Counted from the stretch's first letter, positions 1 to 10,585 are shown. The stretch is DNA of 64,000 nucleotides from Seminavis robusta (GCA_903772945.1 CAICTM010000350.1:1-64000); one strand, 5' to 3'. Numbers and translations are program-made. The notes: generated by a model from the letters alone, not told the origin.

Positions 1-1500
1 TCTTGTTATTTCCTACTGTTTTGGTGGTGATTCCTGTGTCGGTACCCATTTTCCTGTATGCGCAAGTCAAGTACTGTTGCCACTAGCTATACGGCTATAC
101 GGCAGCTGGCTACAATGGCTGAATTGACAATATTCGGTTGTGCGTGTATTCGTCATAAGGATCCAATGCGAGGTAACCGAGCGCAGCGAGCAAAGTCGAA
201 CCTGAGTGTGTTCGGTACTGTTGCCACTGTCACTGATCGATGAACTCTACTGTAACTGGCTATGATGGCTGGATAGACAATGTTCGGTTGTGTATGTATT
301 CGTCAAAAGGATCCAATGCAAGGTACCGGTAAGGGAGTGTAGCCAGTAAAACGGAACCTGAGTGTGTTCGGTACTGTTGCCACTATCACCGATTGATGTA
401 ACTCTACGGTAACTGGCTACAATGGCTGGATTGACAATATTCTGTTGTGCATGTATTCGTCAAAAGGATCCAATGCGAGGTACCGGTAACCGTAGTGAGC
501 AAAGCCGAACTTTCGATACTGTTGCCACTGTCGTCGATGTAGCTATACCGCAGCCGGCTACAATGGGTGGATTCATAATGTTCGGTTGTGCATGTAGTCT
601 ATTCGTTATAAGGATCCAATGCAAGATACCGGCAACGGAGTGTAGCCTGCGAAATGGAACCTGAGTGTGTTCGGTACTGTTGACACTGTCGCCGATGTAA
701 CTGTACGGTAGCCGACTACAATGGCTGTATTAACAATAGTCGGTTTTGTGCATGTATTCGTCATAAGGATCCAATGCGAGGTAACCGAGTGCAGCGAGCA
801 AAGCGGAACCTGAGTGTGTTCGGTACTGTTGCCACTGTCACCGATTGATGTAACTCTACGGTAACTGGCTATAATGGCTGGATTGACAATATTCTGTTGT
901 GCATGCATTCGTCAAAAGGATCCAATGCGAGGTACCGGTAACCGTAGTGAGCAAAGCCGAACTTTCGGTACTGTTGCCACTGTCGTCGATGTAGCTATAC
1001 CGCAGCCGGCTACAATGGGTGGATTCATAATGTTCGGTTGTGCATGTAGTCTATTCGTCATAAGGATCCAATGCAAGATACCGGCAACGGAGTGTAGCCT
1101 GCAAAACGGAACGTGAGTGTGTTCGGTACTGTTGACACTGTCGCCGATGTAACTGTACGGTAGCCGACTACAATGGCTGTATTAACAATAGTCGGTTTTG
1201 TGCATGTATTCGTCATAAGGATCCAATGCGAGGTAACCGAGTGCAGCGAGCAAAGCGGAACCTGAGTGTGTTCGGTACTGTTGCCACTGTCACTGATCGA
1301 TGAACTCTACTGTAACTGGCTACGATGGCTGGATTGACAATGTTCGGTTGTGCATGTATTCGTCATAAGGATCCAATGCAAGGTACTGGTAACGGAGTGT
1401 AGCCAGTAAAGCGGAACCTGAGTGTGTTCGGTACTGTTGCCACTGTCATGGATCGATGTATCTCTCTGCCTGGCTATAATGGCTGGATTGCATCTATTCG
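1..1500. repeat. Satellite array with a 452-bp higher-order unit
   Basis: About ten diverged monomers follow one another. The landmark GGCTACAATGGCTGGATTGA or a variant recurs near 109, 259, 415, 556, 713, 867, 1008, 1166, 1318 and 1472, spacings of 141-158 bp. The trio at 415, 556 and 713 recurs almost base for base at 867, 1008 and 1166, so the array has a three-monomer higher-order period of about 452 bp. Each monomer carries AAGGATCCAATGC and a GTGTTCGGTACTGTTG core. Open frames inside it (for example 422-664 and 874-1116, which encode near-identical peptides) simply mirror the repeat and are not supported as genes. The array runs off the left edge, so its full length is unknown. Confidence 0.93.
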
Positions 1501-1722
1501 TCATATGGAGCCAGCAAACTGAGGAAACAGGAGACCAACCCTGAAAAAAGCCGAATACATGTACGTTACCCTTCCTGGCAAAATTGACTTGACTCGACTC
1601 AACTCGACTGTCACTCCACATAGCAAGAGCTCTTTCACGCAGAGGACAACCGGCCCAAACTATTACCAGTACCATCTAATATCTACTACATGTTCGTTGA
1701 ATTAATCAGACAAAGTGCCCAA

Positions 1723-2106
1723 ATGAGTGACGAAACCAACCCTGAGCTCTCTCCTGCAGTTTTTCACACCATTCCATTGCCATTTGGAGACGATGATGAT
1801 GACGACGATGACGACGAGAAGACATTCACCAAGACAGCTGAGGAGGGAAGTAAAACCGAGCTCTCCAGCACCACCGGTGTACTTGAAAATGCTATTCAAG
1901 ATTGTTTTCAAATAGCCATCAGAAACCATGATGCTAAGTCCGTGGAAGAAGTTGAGAAGGCTGTGTGGCATTGGAATCCTTCAGCATCCAATGATGATGA
2001 AACACCCCTGGATTTTGAAACAGAAAAACATGCCCTACAAACGTGGGTTCCTCGTCCACTTTTTCTTCCTTCGTGGGCCGCAAATAATCAGGGAGTAAGC
2101 AAGTAG
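1723..2106 (+). CDS. Small acidic hypothetical protein with poly-Asp tract
   Basis: A 127-aa protein read from the ATG at 1723 (MSDETNPELS); an upstream in-frame ATG at 1690 is possible but adds residues unlike the rest. A run of nine Asp lies near residue 23. The C-terminal half, with VEEVEKAVWHWNPS, FETEKHALQTW and a Trp/Pro-rich end, looks like a small folded region. I recognise no family, signal peptide or membrane segment. Long Asp tracts can open frames by chance, because the opposite strand is also open, so the call rests on the non-repetitive C-terminal half. It lies just right of the satellite, and a GAGTCGAGTC-type motif sits about 110 bp upstream. Confidence 0.45.
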   Translation: MSDETNPELSPAVFHTIPLPFGDDDDDDDDDEKTFTKTAEEGSKTELSSTTGVLENAIQDCFQIAIRNHDAKSVEEVEKAVWHWNPSASNDDETPLDFETEKHALQTWVPRPLFLPSWAANNQGVSK

Positions 2107-2270
2107 TGCTAGATTTCAACGGGAGGCTGGTTGCGCTCAGTTTATTATTAAAAATGAATCAAAATCCCGCTTTTGATACATGTAGCTAATGTTTCCAACA
2201 TCCCGGTATGGTACGATGTACCGATGAAAATCGACCGATACTACATGCATTCTAAACTGGTACCTATATA

Positions 2271-3581
2271 TTAGCTATACCCCTGACATCGAAACAGCCG
2301 CCGAAAGAATTCGTAAAACAAAAAGAAGAACCCATTTGCAGGAATCTTGTGCATCAGCCGAGGCCAGCTGCCTCTGAGAAATGCCATACCACCTCCTTCC
2401 TTCCACGTATCGACAAAGCACTTGGAGATACTGCCTCCATACATTTCAGGCGGAGCCGTTTGGAGCCTTGTTTTGATCACATCCAAAGGGTTGGTCACCC
2501 AGCTCCCAATACCACCCGATATGGCACCCAAGACCATGTCCGAACTAGCCTGAGCAGATGCTGCTAATTGTTGCTGCTGAGATGCTTGCCAGGATTGTAA
2601 ATGTTCGTAAATCAACAACGTAACAACGGCATAGGGGATGTCCCTTGCCATTTGGATGAGAATCGATCCTTTGGGGAAAATCATTTCCCAGGACGTCACC
2701 GCTCTTACCGCCTCCCACGTGTTTCGGTATGTATTGGTTTGCAATTTTTGCTTTAGAACTTCGTACGGGACACGGGAAAACGACGCCAATGTATTGCCCA
2801 TGGCAGCTGCTAATCCCACAGCAAGTGTCTTATGAAGGGTATAGGTAGTCCCATCTGCTCGGGTTCGTGGGGCAGAGAGTGCCTTTTTGAAATAGGAATA
2901 TGTCCCAAAGTAGAGTGCGACAGATGGCATGGCACCAACCACAGATACTCCCAACCCGGCCTATAGAAGAGCAATGAATGCAGACAGCTAGATGAGCCAG
3001 AGATGCAAGAAAAACAAGAGGTGCCTACCGAAGCTGCACGTATAGCTGTTGGTGGATTGCGCAGAGAACCAAATCTCTCTTACATAAAAGTTCGAGAATC
3101 CACCCGGCCGTTGCATGATTTGTCGTGCAGCTTGAGTCAGTGTCAGAGAAGCCACATCCGGCGATGTTTGATGATACTGCTGTAGGGTCTTGATCGTATC
3201 AAAAGGCGCCAGGATGATCTTTGAAAAAGCTGCCGCCAATGCACTGGCCATGCTATTTTTCAAACCATCGACCCAAGCAGCAGAGTCTGGTTGCTTGGTA
3301 CTCCCGCCGCCCCGAACAAGAAATGGCTCCAGGTCATCATCACCACAATCAGTGGTCGCGACTTGGTCTCTGCCCGTGTCATCATCCTCCCTAATGAACC
3401 GATCTTTTGCTGATGACGGTCTCAGACTCTTGAAATGATCTGGAATTGGCGATCTTCTCTTGCTCTTGCCATGCAGAGTTGTCAGAGGAGAGGCATTGGA
3501 CACAGCAATGGCTTGGACACCAATTCTAGCGTGGCCGATAGCCAATATCAAGCAAGAGGCGTAGCCCCACAGGAAGATCAT
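2271..3581 (-). CDS. Mitochondrial carrier family (SLC25), SAM-carrier-like
   Basis: Two exons, 3581-3084 and 2960-2271, are joined by a phase-0 intron at 2961-3083 (GTAAGA...CTATAG). Splicing restores the carrier stretch NFY|AGLGVSVVGAMPS and gives 395 aa. Three carrier repeats are visible with signatures PFDTIKT, VPYEVLKQKLQ and NPLDVIKTRLQ. The middle VPxEVxKQ form is characteristic of S-adenosylmethionine carriers (SLC25A26/SAMC), so SAM import into mitochondria or plastid is the best guess; substrate is not proven. The N-terminus (MIFLWGYASCLILAIGHA) is signal-like and is followed by a polar linker and LVRGGGS before repeat 1 at about residue 115. The frame is open further 5' to an ATG at 3989, but that stretch is compositionally noncoding, so I prefer 3581. 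Confidence 0.85.
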
Positions 3582-4261
3582 TCTCGATCCTGAGCACGAA
3601 ATGCTGGTTTTTCGACTGTGGGCCAGCTGGGTACTAGTAGTGGCAGGGCGACTAGCTAGCTGGTAGGGATAGATTGACAACACTGCACTACCACAGCTGT
3701 ATGGTAGATTCGGAGAGAGTATTTGGCTTGGTAGGAGTGTAGATCGCGATGATAACCACAGCGTCCGTTGCTTGATGATGGATGCAATGACGTCTTTCTC
3801 GATTTTGCTATAAGCCAGCAAGGTGGAGTGAAGTCTATCTACCGGTAGGCCAGGGAGACAGGCACCGAAGATTCCAAACAACAACACAAACGGGGCCGGC
3901 CGGAGAGCAATAGAAAAGTTTTCAAAAGGAGTCTTTAGGTCTTTAGTGGTAATGCTACCCTGCGTCGTAGGTCTACTCCGGACCTGCATCCTGACGAGGT
4001 AGTCCGCAATACTTGGTCAATTTTTGCCATGGGAAACCAGACGAAAATTAGAACGTGACAAAACGTACCGGTAGCATTGTTGCCCTGTAGGTGGCTGGTG
4101 TTAGCCATTCTCGTCCGCTGTCTCAACTTTTGAAGGCACGCAGTCGGTTGCTTGTGAAAAGTGCGTCAAAAAATACCTTCCAATTGGATCTGAACGAGCG
4201 ATAAGGGCTGGCGGCATGCTGCGCTTCGTGTCTTCTTCAGGTGTCCGAAAGCGCTGGCAAG
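3582..4261. other. Intergenic between two minus-strand genes
   Basis: Holds the 5' side of the carrier gene, including an open frame (3582-3989) that could be a longer N-terminus, and the 3' side of the coiled-coil gene. A GTACCGGTAGC element is near 4067. No other gene seen. Confidence 0.5.
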
Positions 4262-6771
4262 CTAGTATCTCTTTGAACCACTTTTGGCGTTACCAATTCG
4301 TTTCCAACCCTCAGATCCTAGACCACCTTGTGCCACATTGTCCAAACGTTCCTTGGCAACAGTACTTGAACCAAGCGCTGTAGGTATTGCAACCTAACAA
4401 GAAGGCCAGTGGAGTCGTGGTGAGAGAAAACATCAAATGTTCAGAGAAAGAAGACATACAGACATACCGTGAACAGTTTCTCCAACAAGAAGAACACAAT
4501 ATCCAATGCTCGTAAAAGCAAGTTTACGATAATGTTGTTCTCCTTCTCCTGTGCTGCGGCAACAGCATTCATTTCATCTTCATCAAGGTCTGTAGCTACA
4601 ACTTGTCTCGTTTCACCCACAGCCGCGTCGAAATCATCATCAGTGACGACCTCTACAGCCCCGTAGCTTGCATCCTTCCCTTGCTCACTTTGTGTTCCTC
4701 CTGGGATGTCTGTAGCCGTCGCAAACGCGTACACAAATGCTTCCGGCATGACATCGACAATTTCAGGCTCAATCGTGACTGGAGTTGCCGCTGGAGACGC
4801 TTCCGTGGTGCTCTCACTTTGCACAGTTTCCGCTGGCTCAACTACATCCTGGAAAGACACATCGAACGATCGTTCATCATCTTTTTCCTCATTGTTGCTG
4901 TCTTGCGGTTGTTCAGCCTTGGCCAAGTCCGAGATGATTCGCTGCAAGTCGTGTTGAATTTCATCCAGCCTCAACATGACTGGGATCAAGTTGTCACCAG
5001 TGTTGTCACGCCCCTCTTCAAACAAGTTCTGTTCCAAGGCTTGCGAGGCACCCAATGACACAGCCCGTTTGGCATGATCCTTAATATCCTCCACGTTCTC
5101 TCTTATCAATACGAATTGCGACAAAATGGCCTGAATGGTGGCTTCGTTGCCCTCCTCTTCATCCTTACCCCTGCTGGTGCTGCTGAATCCTTGCCCTTTG
5201 ATAAGTTCCTTGACTTGATTCCGGGTCGCAATCAGCTCCGAAACGACCTGTTTGATCATGGCTTGATCAAAGTCCCGCAACCCTTCAATCACATCTGCTT
5301 TCAGCCACGTTTGTTCCGGGTTGACAATGCAATTTTGGATTTGATCTTTCAGGCAAAAGCATTCTGTTTGTAGTTCCGATTGAATGGCCAAGAGTTGTTG
5401 TCTGCGCTCCATTTTCTCTTGTTGCTTGTGCAGCCGTTGTAGTTCTTGTCGTTCAGCGGCTTGCCACTCGGCTCGTTTTCTGGCTTCTTCGAGGCGTTTA
5501 GCATACACTGGATCGTCTTGCACTTGTTGCTGTTCTTCCTCCTGGAAAATTACCTCTTCCTTTTCAATGGCTTGGACATCAATGGCATTGACATCCATAA
5601 TTGTATTGCTGCTGCTGCTATCCTCCTCGTTTGTATCTTCTTTGACCGGTTCTGGGGATACAGTTGTTGCATTCGCCGCTGCAGCCAATTCCCGTTGTTC
5701 TCGAACTTTGGCCCGCTCCAGTCTCCATGTTTCTTGAGCACCCTGCAAGAGCTGTTTGGTCGAATCTTTGGCCGCTTCCAAAGCAGTTTGTACCTTTTTG
5801 GTTTTGTATCCTGGAGCATTGGATTCAACCTCCAATTCTCGTTTCAACTGCCAGGCTGTGTCAACGACACTCGATGCGGCTTGTTGTGTCACCTTGGCTG
5901 GATTCTTTTGTGCATCCGCCTTTTCTTGAGCCCGTTGATAGGTTCGTTGAAAATTGCGTTTGTCTTGTCGGGAGGTGGCGGCTGTTCGAAGAGTCGATGC
6001 CGAAGTGGTGCCATCCGTGCCTCCCGACTTGAGAATTTCTGCCACGGCCGTTCCGACACTTTTGAGTTCGTCCATGGGTGTTGTCATTTCATCGACCGAG
6101 CTCTTTTCGGAGAGTAGAAATGATTTTTTGTCCTCTCTCCCGGCCGCCGTGGAGTTTCCTGCCGCAGGCAATGCCCGTCCTACATCTCGAACCACTCGTT
6201 CCCAGGCAAAGAGTCCCAATGCCGCCAATGTCATGGCATCTCGTTCGATTCGATTAACGACAAATAGTTTGGCCGATTCGAGCCAATCTTCCGCCTTGCG
6301 TGAGACAGCTTGCCACAACTTGGTGTCACTGAACGTCTTGAGCACTTCACTACTAAATTCGGAATCATCATCTGTCTCCTTTTTCGGTGCTTGTGGAACA
6401 TCCTTGCTAACGACACCTCGTTCCAGCAATTTTTTCATGCTCTCTTCTGTTTTTAGATTCAATTTCTCACTGTCTTGAAGGAGACTCTGCAGCACTCGAG
6501 CATCCATTTCACTCAATTTTTCTTCCTCTTTCTTCTTCTGCTGTTTTTGGTCGTTGCTGTCCTTTTCTACAAAAGTAAACAGCCGCACAGGATTTCTGCC
6601 ACCCCTCCTCCTCTTGTTGTTATTAGCAACCACAGGAAAAGAGTCACCACGAGCAATGTACCTGCCAGTATCTCTGATAAAAGGAGTCTGGAAGGCTTTC
6701 AGGAGAAGGACATGACTTCCCAATAGCACTAGTAGCGTCCACCCCAACTTCCTCATCTTGATGGTTGTCAT
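4262..6771 (-). CDS. Plastid-targeted coiled-coil protein, C-terminal membrane segment
   Basis: Exon 1 is 6771-4468. A phase-0 intron occupies 4394-4467 (GTATGT...TTGTTAG). Exon 2 is 4393-4262 and adds 43 residues ending NAKSGSKRY. Total 811 aa. The N-terminus has a hydrophobic signal (LGWTLLVLLGSHVLLLKA) followed by FQTPF, matching the diatom signal-plus-transit plastid presequence with Phe at +1. The body is long, charged and Ala/Gln/Glu-rich, with strong coiled-coil character around residues 265-480 (for example KRLEEARKRAEWQAAERQEL). Near residue 745-768 a hydrophobic stretch (NLLLRALDIVFFLLEKLF) probably spans or associates with a membrane. No enzymatic domain is recognised. A structural or tethering role in the plastid is an inference. 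Confidence 0.85.
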
Positions 6772-7458
6772 TAAATAATATACCGGTAGACGGAACCAAT
6801 GGAGGCGTTAAGGTCCTTCTTCAGGGGTCAAATCTTTGTGATCAATTGAACTGAGCACACACACACTGCCAGTGGTAACTAATAATAGTCTCTACGGTGC
6901 AACAACGTCAACTAGCTACCTGGTAGCAGACTGATGAATACCCTCGAGGCGGTGCAATGGAAGATCCTCGATTGGTTGAAAACAATTTTCTGTGGAGGTG
7001 CCAAAGTGCCAACCAAAACGGTCGTGAAGGTGTCAAAGACGCGTGCGTTTTGCTCCGACTAGTACGACTGTAGAGGGATTGGTTTCATTCGATTCAATCT
7101 TCGATTTGATTAGAATAAGCTAGCTAGTCAGTCGACAAAGCTCAGATCTTTGGATTTTCTCAAAGAACTTCCCGTGATTTCTCAATTGGTTTCAGGCAGA
7201 CATGGGAGCTTTACTGTATGCACCACAATCTATCAGAAACAACCACGGATTGTGGTTACTAGTAGTAGGGCTTTCAAAAATGTTACACTATAGAATCGGA
7301 GAGGATGGTTATTATTGAATTGCAATCTTTGCCGGATGAATCGAATCGAATCAATCAGCCCTGTGTTCCAGTACCGTAGCGCTGGATACTAGAAACGTTT
7401 CTCATCGCGGTCACCTCGGAAAGACGTCGTTCTTCCCTTCAATGCATCATCAAAGCCA
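6772..7458. other. Intergenic, nothing recognised
   Basis: About 690 bp between the start of the plastid coiled-coil gene and the 3' end of the next minus-strand gene. It probably contains the promoter of the former. TACCGGTAG lies a few bases upstream of that start codon. No coding or RNA signal seen. Confidence 0.5.
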
Positions 7459-8205
7459 TCAATCTTCAAAATTTCTAAGGGCTGGCTTCAAACGGAATAA
7501 TCCCCACGCATTAGTTTGTGCCATTTGGCAGGGTGCGGTCATGTTGTCCGTAAAATATACCTCATCACAGTCGTTTGGCAGACTTCGGAACACCCTCAGG
7601 ATAGACGGTACGATGACACCTTGGCAAAGGGCGACAAGTGCATTGCAAGCGGCCAACCGGCCGTGCCACCGCCTTCGGTTGGCACAAGGCTTCAAGATAT
7701 CGTAGATCCACAAAGGGAGTAGGGAACAATCGTGCATCAAATCGAGAACTTGATCGTTGTCCGGCCTCAACAAAACAAATGCCAAGAACGAAACAATGGC
7801 CAAGCTCCAAGTTCCCACAGATAATGGTTCGCTAACTAGTCCATTGACAGCCAAAATGGGTGTAAGCGGTCCAAGAACCACTCGTACCTTTTGGTTCCAT
7901 TGCCCTTTACCCCGTTTGAGTTGCGGAACCGAGAGAACTACACACAACATGGCTCCGATCTCGGCAGTAATCGAGTCCCCCCTGAAGCAAATGCATAAGA
8001 GAAGGGAGCAAAGGGAAAACTTGACTGCCGCATCCGTATCCGCATAGATGGAAACCTTGTCGTCTACCTTCAGTGCCAAGAACTGGTGCCACTGAAACTT
8101 TCGGTTGTAAAAGACGACGATCAGATGGCTTGTAAACGCAGCCAAAACGGTGCTACTCATTTCTTCTTGGACCACCACTAGCAACGAATGGAGCGATTGC
8201 ATCAT
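7459..8205 (-). CDS. Predicted multi-pass membrane protein, unknown function
   Basis: A 248-aa uninterrupted frame starting MMQSLHSLLVVVQEE. Several hydrophobic segments can be seen: VLAAFTSHLIVVFY, VKFSLCSLLLCICF, AEIGAMLCVVLSV, VVLGPLTPILAVNGLV, WSLAIVSFLAFVLL and LVALCQGVIVPSIL. That suggests five or six membrane passes separated by short charged loops such as QLKRGKGQWNQK and KPCANRRRWHGR. I do not recognise a family. The start at 8205 is the first ATG; MSSTVLAAF at codon 16 is an alternative. No signal or plastid motif is obvious. Confidence 0.7.
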   Translation of the reverse strand: MMQSLHSLLVVVQEEMSSTVLAAFTSHLIVVFYNRKFQWHQFLALKVDDKVSIYADTDAAVKFSLCSLLLCICFRGDSITAEIGAMLCVVLSVPQLKRGKGQWNQKVRVVLGPLTPILAVNGLVSEPLSVGTWSLAIVSFLAFVLLRPDNDQVLDLMHDCSLLPLWIYDILKPCANRRRWHGRLAACNALVALCQGVIVPSILRVFRSLPNDCDEVYFTDNMTAPCQMAQTNAWGLFRLKPALRNFED

Positions 8206-8710
8206 GGTGCATTCTTTTCGGTGACCTGCTGTGTAATCAAAATCTCACGTCATGTCAAATGAAATGGGGGAGTGAGCTTGAGATGAGTTTACGAGTTCCC
8301 AGGCCAAGATCCTTTCAGCGAATACGGGAATCCAGTTGCAGGACGTTGGTTGTGTGATAGGGATCTTGTCGTGGTCTTGCAGTGGAAGATCTTCTTCAGT
8401 TGAGTGAAATGGACACTTGACCAACTGTCAAGTGTGAAAATGGAAATTTCAAAGGCGTAGCTTTTGTACATGTACCGTACAGGTACGGCAGCCAAATCTT
8501 TCTACTAAGTACTGGTACGGTAGCTTGTCGCGTACCGTTACCGATAGCTATTGTTTGCTGTCAAAATTCCAACCTACTATTTGGTATCCAGTACACAATC
8601 GTACTCCATGATGGCCTGCTGATTGATGTCCTCTGCTAAACTGCGGCTGGATGCATGCGTCAGAGTCAAGTGAATTTAAAAAGCCTGATAGCCTCAATAA
8701 AAAGCCCACT
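8206..8710. other. Intergenic, nothing recognised
   Basis: About 500 bp. Contains many GTACCGTAC-like short palindromes near 8468-8545 and no supported open frame. Confidence 0.5.
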
Positions 8711-9541
8711 CTATTTCTTAACTTTTTGCTTTTTGAAGGGACGTGCAGCGTCAGGAACCACCTCCTCAGTTTGCTCCACTTCTTCCTCCTCGCCCAGAAC
8801 CAACTGGGCTTGATCACCTGTTCTGGTCTCGCCCTCTTCGACGACCCTGGCAAGCCACCCTCTTACACCTGGGTTGACTTGATGGTTCAGAGGGCACTGA
8901 GGTGACTTGAACCATTTTGCACAGTTGCCGTCCGGAGCCGAATTGCCCCATATTTCCTTTGCATGGGGTGCCCATGATTGTGTATTGAATCGATAGCAAG
9001 GATTGTTGGCTTCGGTCACTTCCAGGAGAGCACTGCCAACTCTGATTTTTGCACCTACAAACAGACCACTTGCATCTTTGCTGCCAACCGTCGTTGCAGT
9101 TGCAGGAGGACCATCAATCAAAATGTTCTCCCCTAGATCACCCCTTTCAACCTTGATTTTGCCAGTGTGGTCGAGAGCTTTTTGGAGCGTGTCGTAGGCT
9201 GACACAGTGCTTATGGAGACGGCTCGATCCATCGTTCCAGCCTCAAATTTCCGGGAATCCCCTTGCATGCGATAATGGTTGTAGTCTTGGATATTATACT
9301 TGGTGAAGAACAACCCTTTCGCAGTACCTTTGCAGCCGTCCTTGATTATTTCCAGCTTTTCGCATAATACCTTTTTTTGTTTGGACTTCATGGTTCCCCC
9401 TTGCTTTTTCCTCGTCTCTCGGTCTCGTGCTGCCAGGCGTACCACTCTCCAGGGAGGCGGATCGCTCTCTGCTTCTTCTCTATTGCGCTTAACCTTCATC
9501 GTGCTCGAAGGATGGTTCGTCGAGGCGACGATACCATCCAT
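8711..9541 (-). CDS. Standalone MOSC-domain protein
   Basis: About 276 aa from MDGIVASTNH (9541); MKVKRNREE at 9499 is the alternative, and the upstream ATG at 9652 would add sequence with intergenic-type CTAGCTA motifs. The MOSC domain (molybdenum-cofactor sulfurase C-terminal fold) covers about residues 55-240. It shows VERGDLGENILIDG, then GAKIRVGSALLEVTEANNPC with the conserved Cys, then GVRGWLARVVEEGE and TGDQ. Family members bind metal-sulfur or cofactor sulfur through this Cys, often in Moco maturation or oxime/N-hydroxyl reduction. The N-terminus is basic, and the C-terminus ends in an acidic run and FKKQKVKK, which could be a nuclear signal. Substrate unknown. Confidence 0.82.
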   Translation of the reverse strand: MDGIVASTNHPSSTMKVKRNREEAESDPPPWRVVRLAARDRETRKKQGGTMKSKQKKVLCEKLEIIKDGCKGTAKGLFFTKYNIQDYNHYRMQGDSRKFEAGTMDRAVSISTVSAYDTLQKALDHTGKIKVERGDLGENILIDGPPATATTVGSKDASGLFVGAKIRVGSALLEVTEANNPCYRFNTQSWAPHAKEIWGNSAPDGNCAKWFKSPQCPLNHQVNPGVRGWLARVVEEGETRTGDQAQLVLGEEEEVEQTEEVVPDAARPFKKQKVKK

Positions 9542-10223
9542 ACATCTAACTACCTGGCTACCGTAGCTAGCTTTGGGCAATGGGCTTGTCGGTTCAAGAC
9601 AGAGGCAAGCAGTTATGTTTAACCTCGGCAGGTAAACTGCCTGAGTTCTCAACCCCTTTAATGCTATTTCCTATTTCCTATTCATATGCCCCCTGGGTCG
9701 TCTCCGTTTCCATAAATCTTTTATTACCAACACCTAACTCCCTTTATTGAAACAGTATTCGCGCGCTCCGCGCGCTCATCCCTTTCAGCTTCGCCCCGAG
9801 CCTCGAAACTGCTCCCTCGTCATTCATGCAAAACATGTGAAGAACGCAAGGCGACTTTCATGTGCATGTACATGCGTTGACTGTATCCCGTCAATACAAT
9901 ACTAGTCGAATACGTAGACTTCTACAGAGGCCTCTAAGTAATGCACGCGGGGTATAATTCAAACCTCCACTCCCCAAAAGTACCCTTACCCCTAAAAGCA
10001 AATCGTCTCCGGGAGACGAAATTCCGGTGAAGCCAAAGTATAAGGATAGAGATAGTCATAAGCCAACAAAACTGAACATTGATGGTTCAATACAAGTTAG
10101 GGTAGGAATAAATCATAAATATTTAAGGTTAGTGCAATCATCACAACAGCACAATAAGCCAGCAGGAGCTGTAAAGGTTAGAATTACAATAAGGGAATGG
10201 CAGCTGGTAAATTATAGAGTAGC
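9542..10223. other. Intergenic, AT-rich, possible decayed element
   Basis: Contains a GC palindrome GCGCGCTCCGCGCGC near 9762, plus an open frame at 10027-10239 that ends inside a repeated hairpin and has no recognisable similarity. Composition differs from the flanking genes, but no element boundary is clear. Confidence 0.4.
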
Positions 10224-10356
10224 GGGCGGCAACACATGACGTAGTCGGGTGTTGTCGCCAGGGCTAGCTTAATAAAAAGAAGGTTGCAATGAGGGAATGA
10301 ATGATTCCGGGCGGCAACACGCGACGTAGTCGGGTGTTGTCGCCAGGGCTAGCTTG
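10224..10356. repeat. Two direct copies of a hairpin-forming 48-bp repeat
   Basis: The segment GGGCGGCAACAC...GTGTTGTCGCCAGGGCTAGCTT occurs at about 10225-10272 and again at about 10309-10356, with only two or three differences. Within each copy GGCGGCAACAC pairs with GTGTTGTCGCC (one G-T wobble) around a 13-base loop containing GACGTAGTC. This is a directly repeated stem-loop with an 84-bp period. Confidence 0.85.
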
Positions 10357-10453
10357 AAAGATGGGTGCAATCCGAACATAATCCTCCTTCTTCTATCTGT
10401 CTTTCTGCCGAGGTATCGCAGATCCCGCTGACTTAAATAATGTTTTTGCATCC

Positions 10454-10547
10454 AAATTGAGTCCCACAAAAGCGACGCAGCGTCGCGACGCAGTGACGCA
10501 GCGACGTCGCAGCGACGTCGCTGCGTCGCTTTTGCGGGACTCAATTT
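10454..10547. repeat. Near-perfect long palindrome with 29-bp arms
   Basis: Arm 10454-10482 (AAATTGAGTCCC...GACGCAGCG) is the reverse complement of arm 10519-10547 with one mismatch. The interior is a permuted GCGACGCAGCGTCGC low-complexity string that can fold further. It may be a tiny non-autonomous inverted-repeat element or a cruciform-forming sequence. No target-site duplication is evident. Confidence 0.88.
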
Positions 10548-10585
10548 AAATGAAACGGTTGATTTAAAATTGTAAAAATAGAATG

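Noticed and set aside
422-1116. Open frames of 80 aa repeated twice, and a 100-aa frame on the other strand
   Set aside because: They coincide exactly with satellite units; near-identity comes from the higher-order repeat, and no start context or domain supports translation.
3582-3989. Longer N-terminus of the mitochondrial carrier
   Set aside because: The frame is open, but residues are Ser/Leu/Arg-rich without targeting features, and a better signal-like start exists at 3581. Kept only as an alternative.
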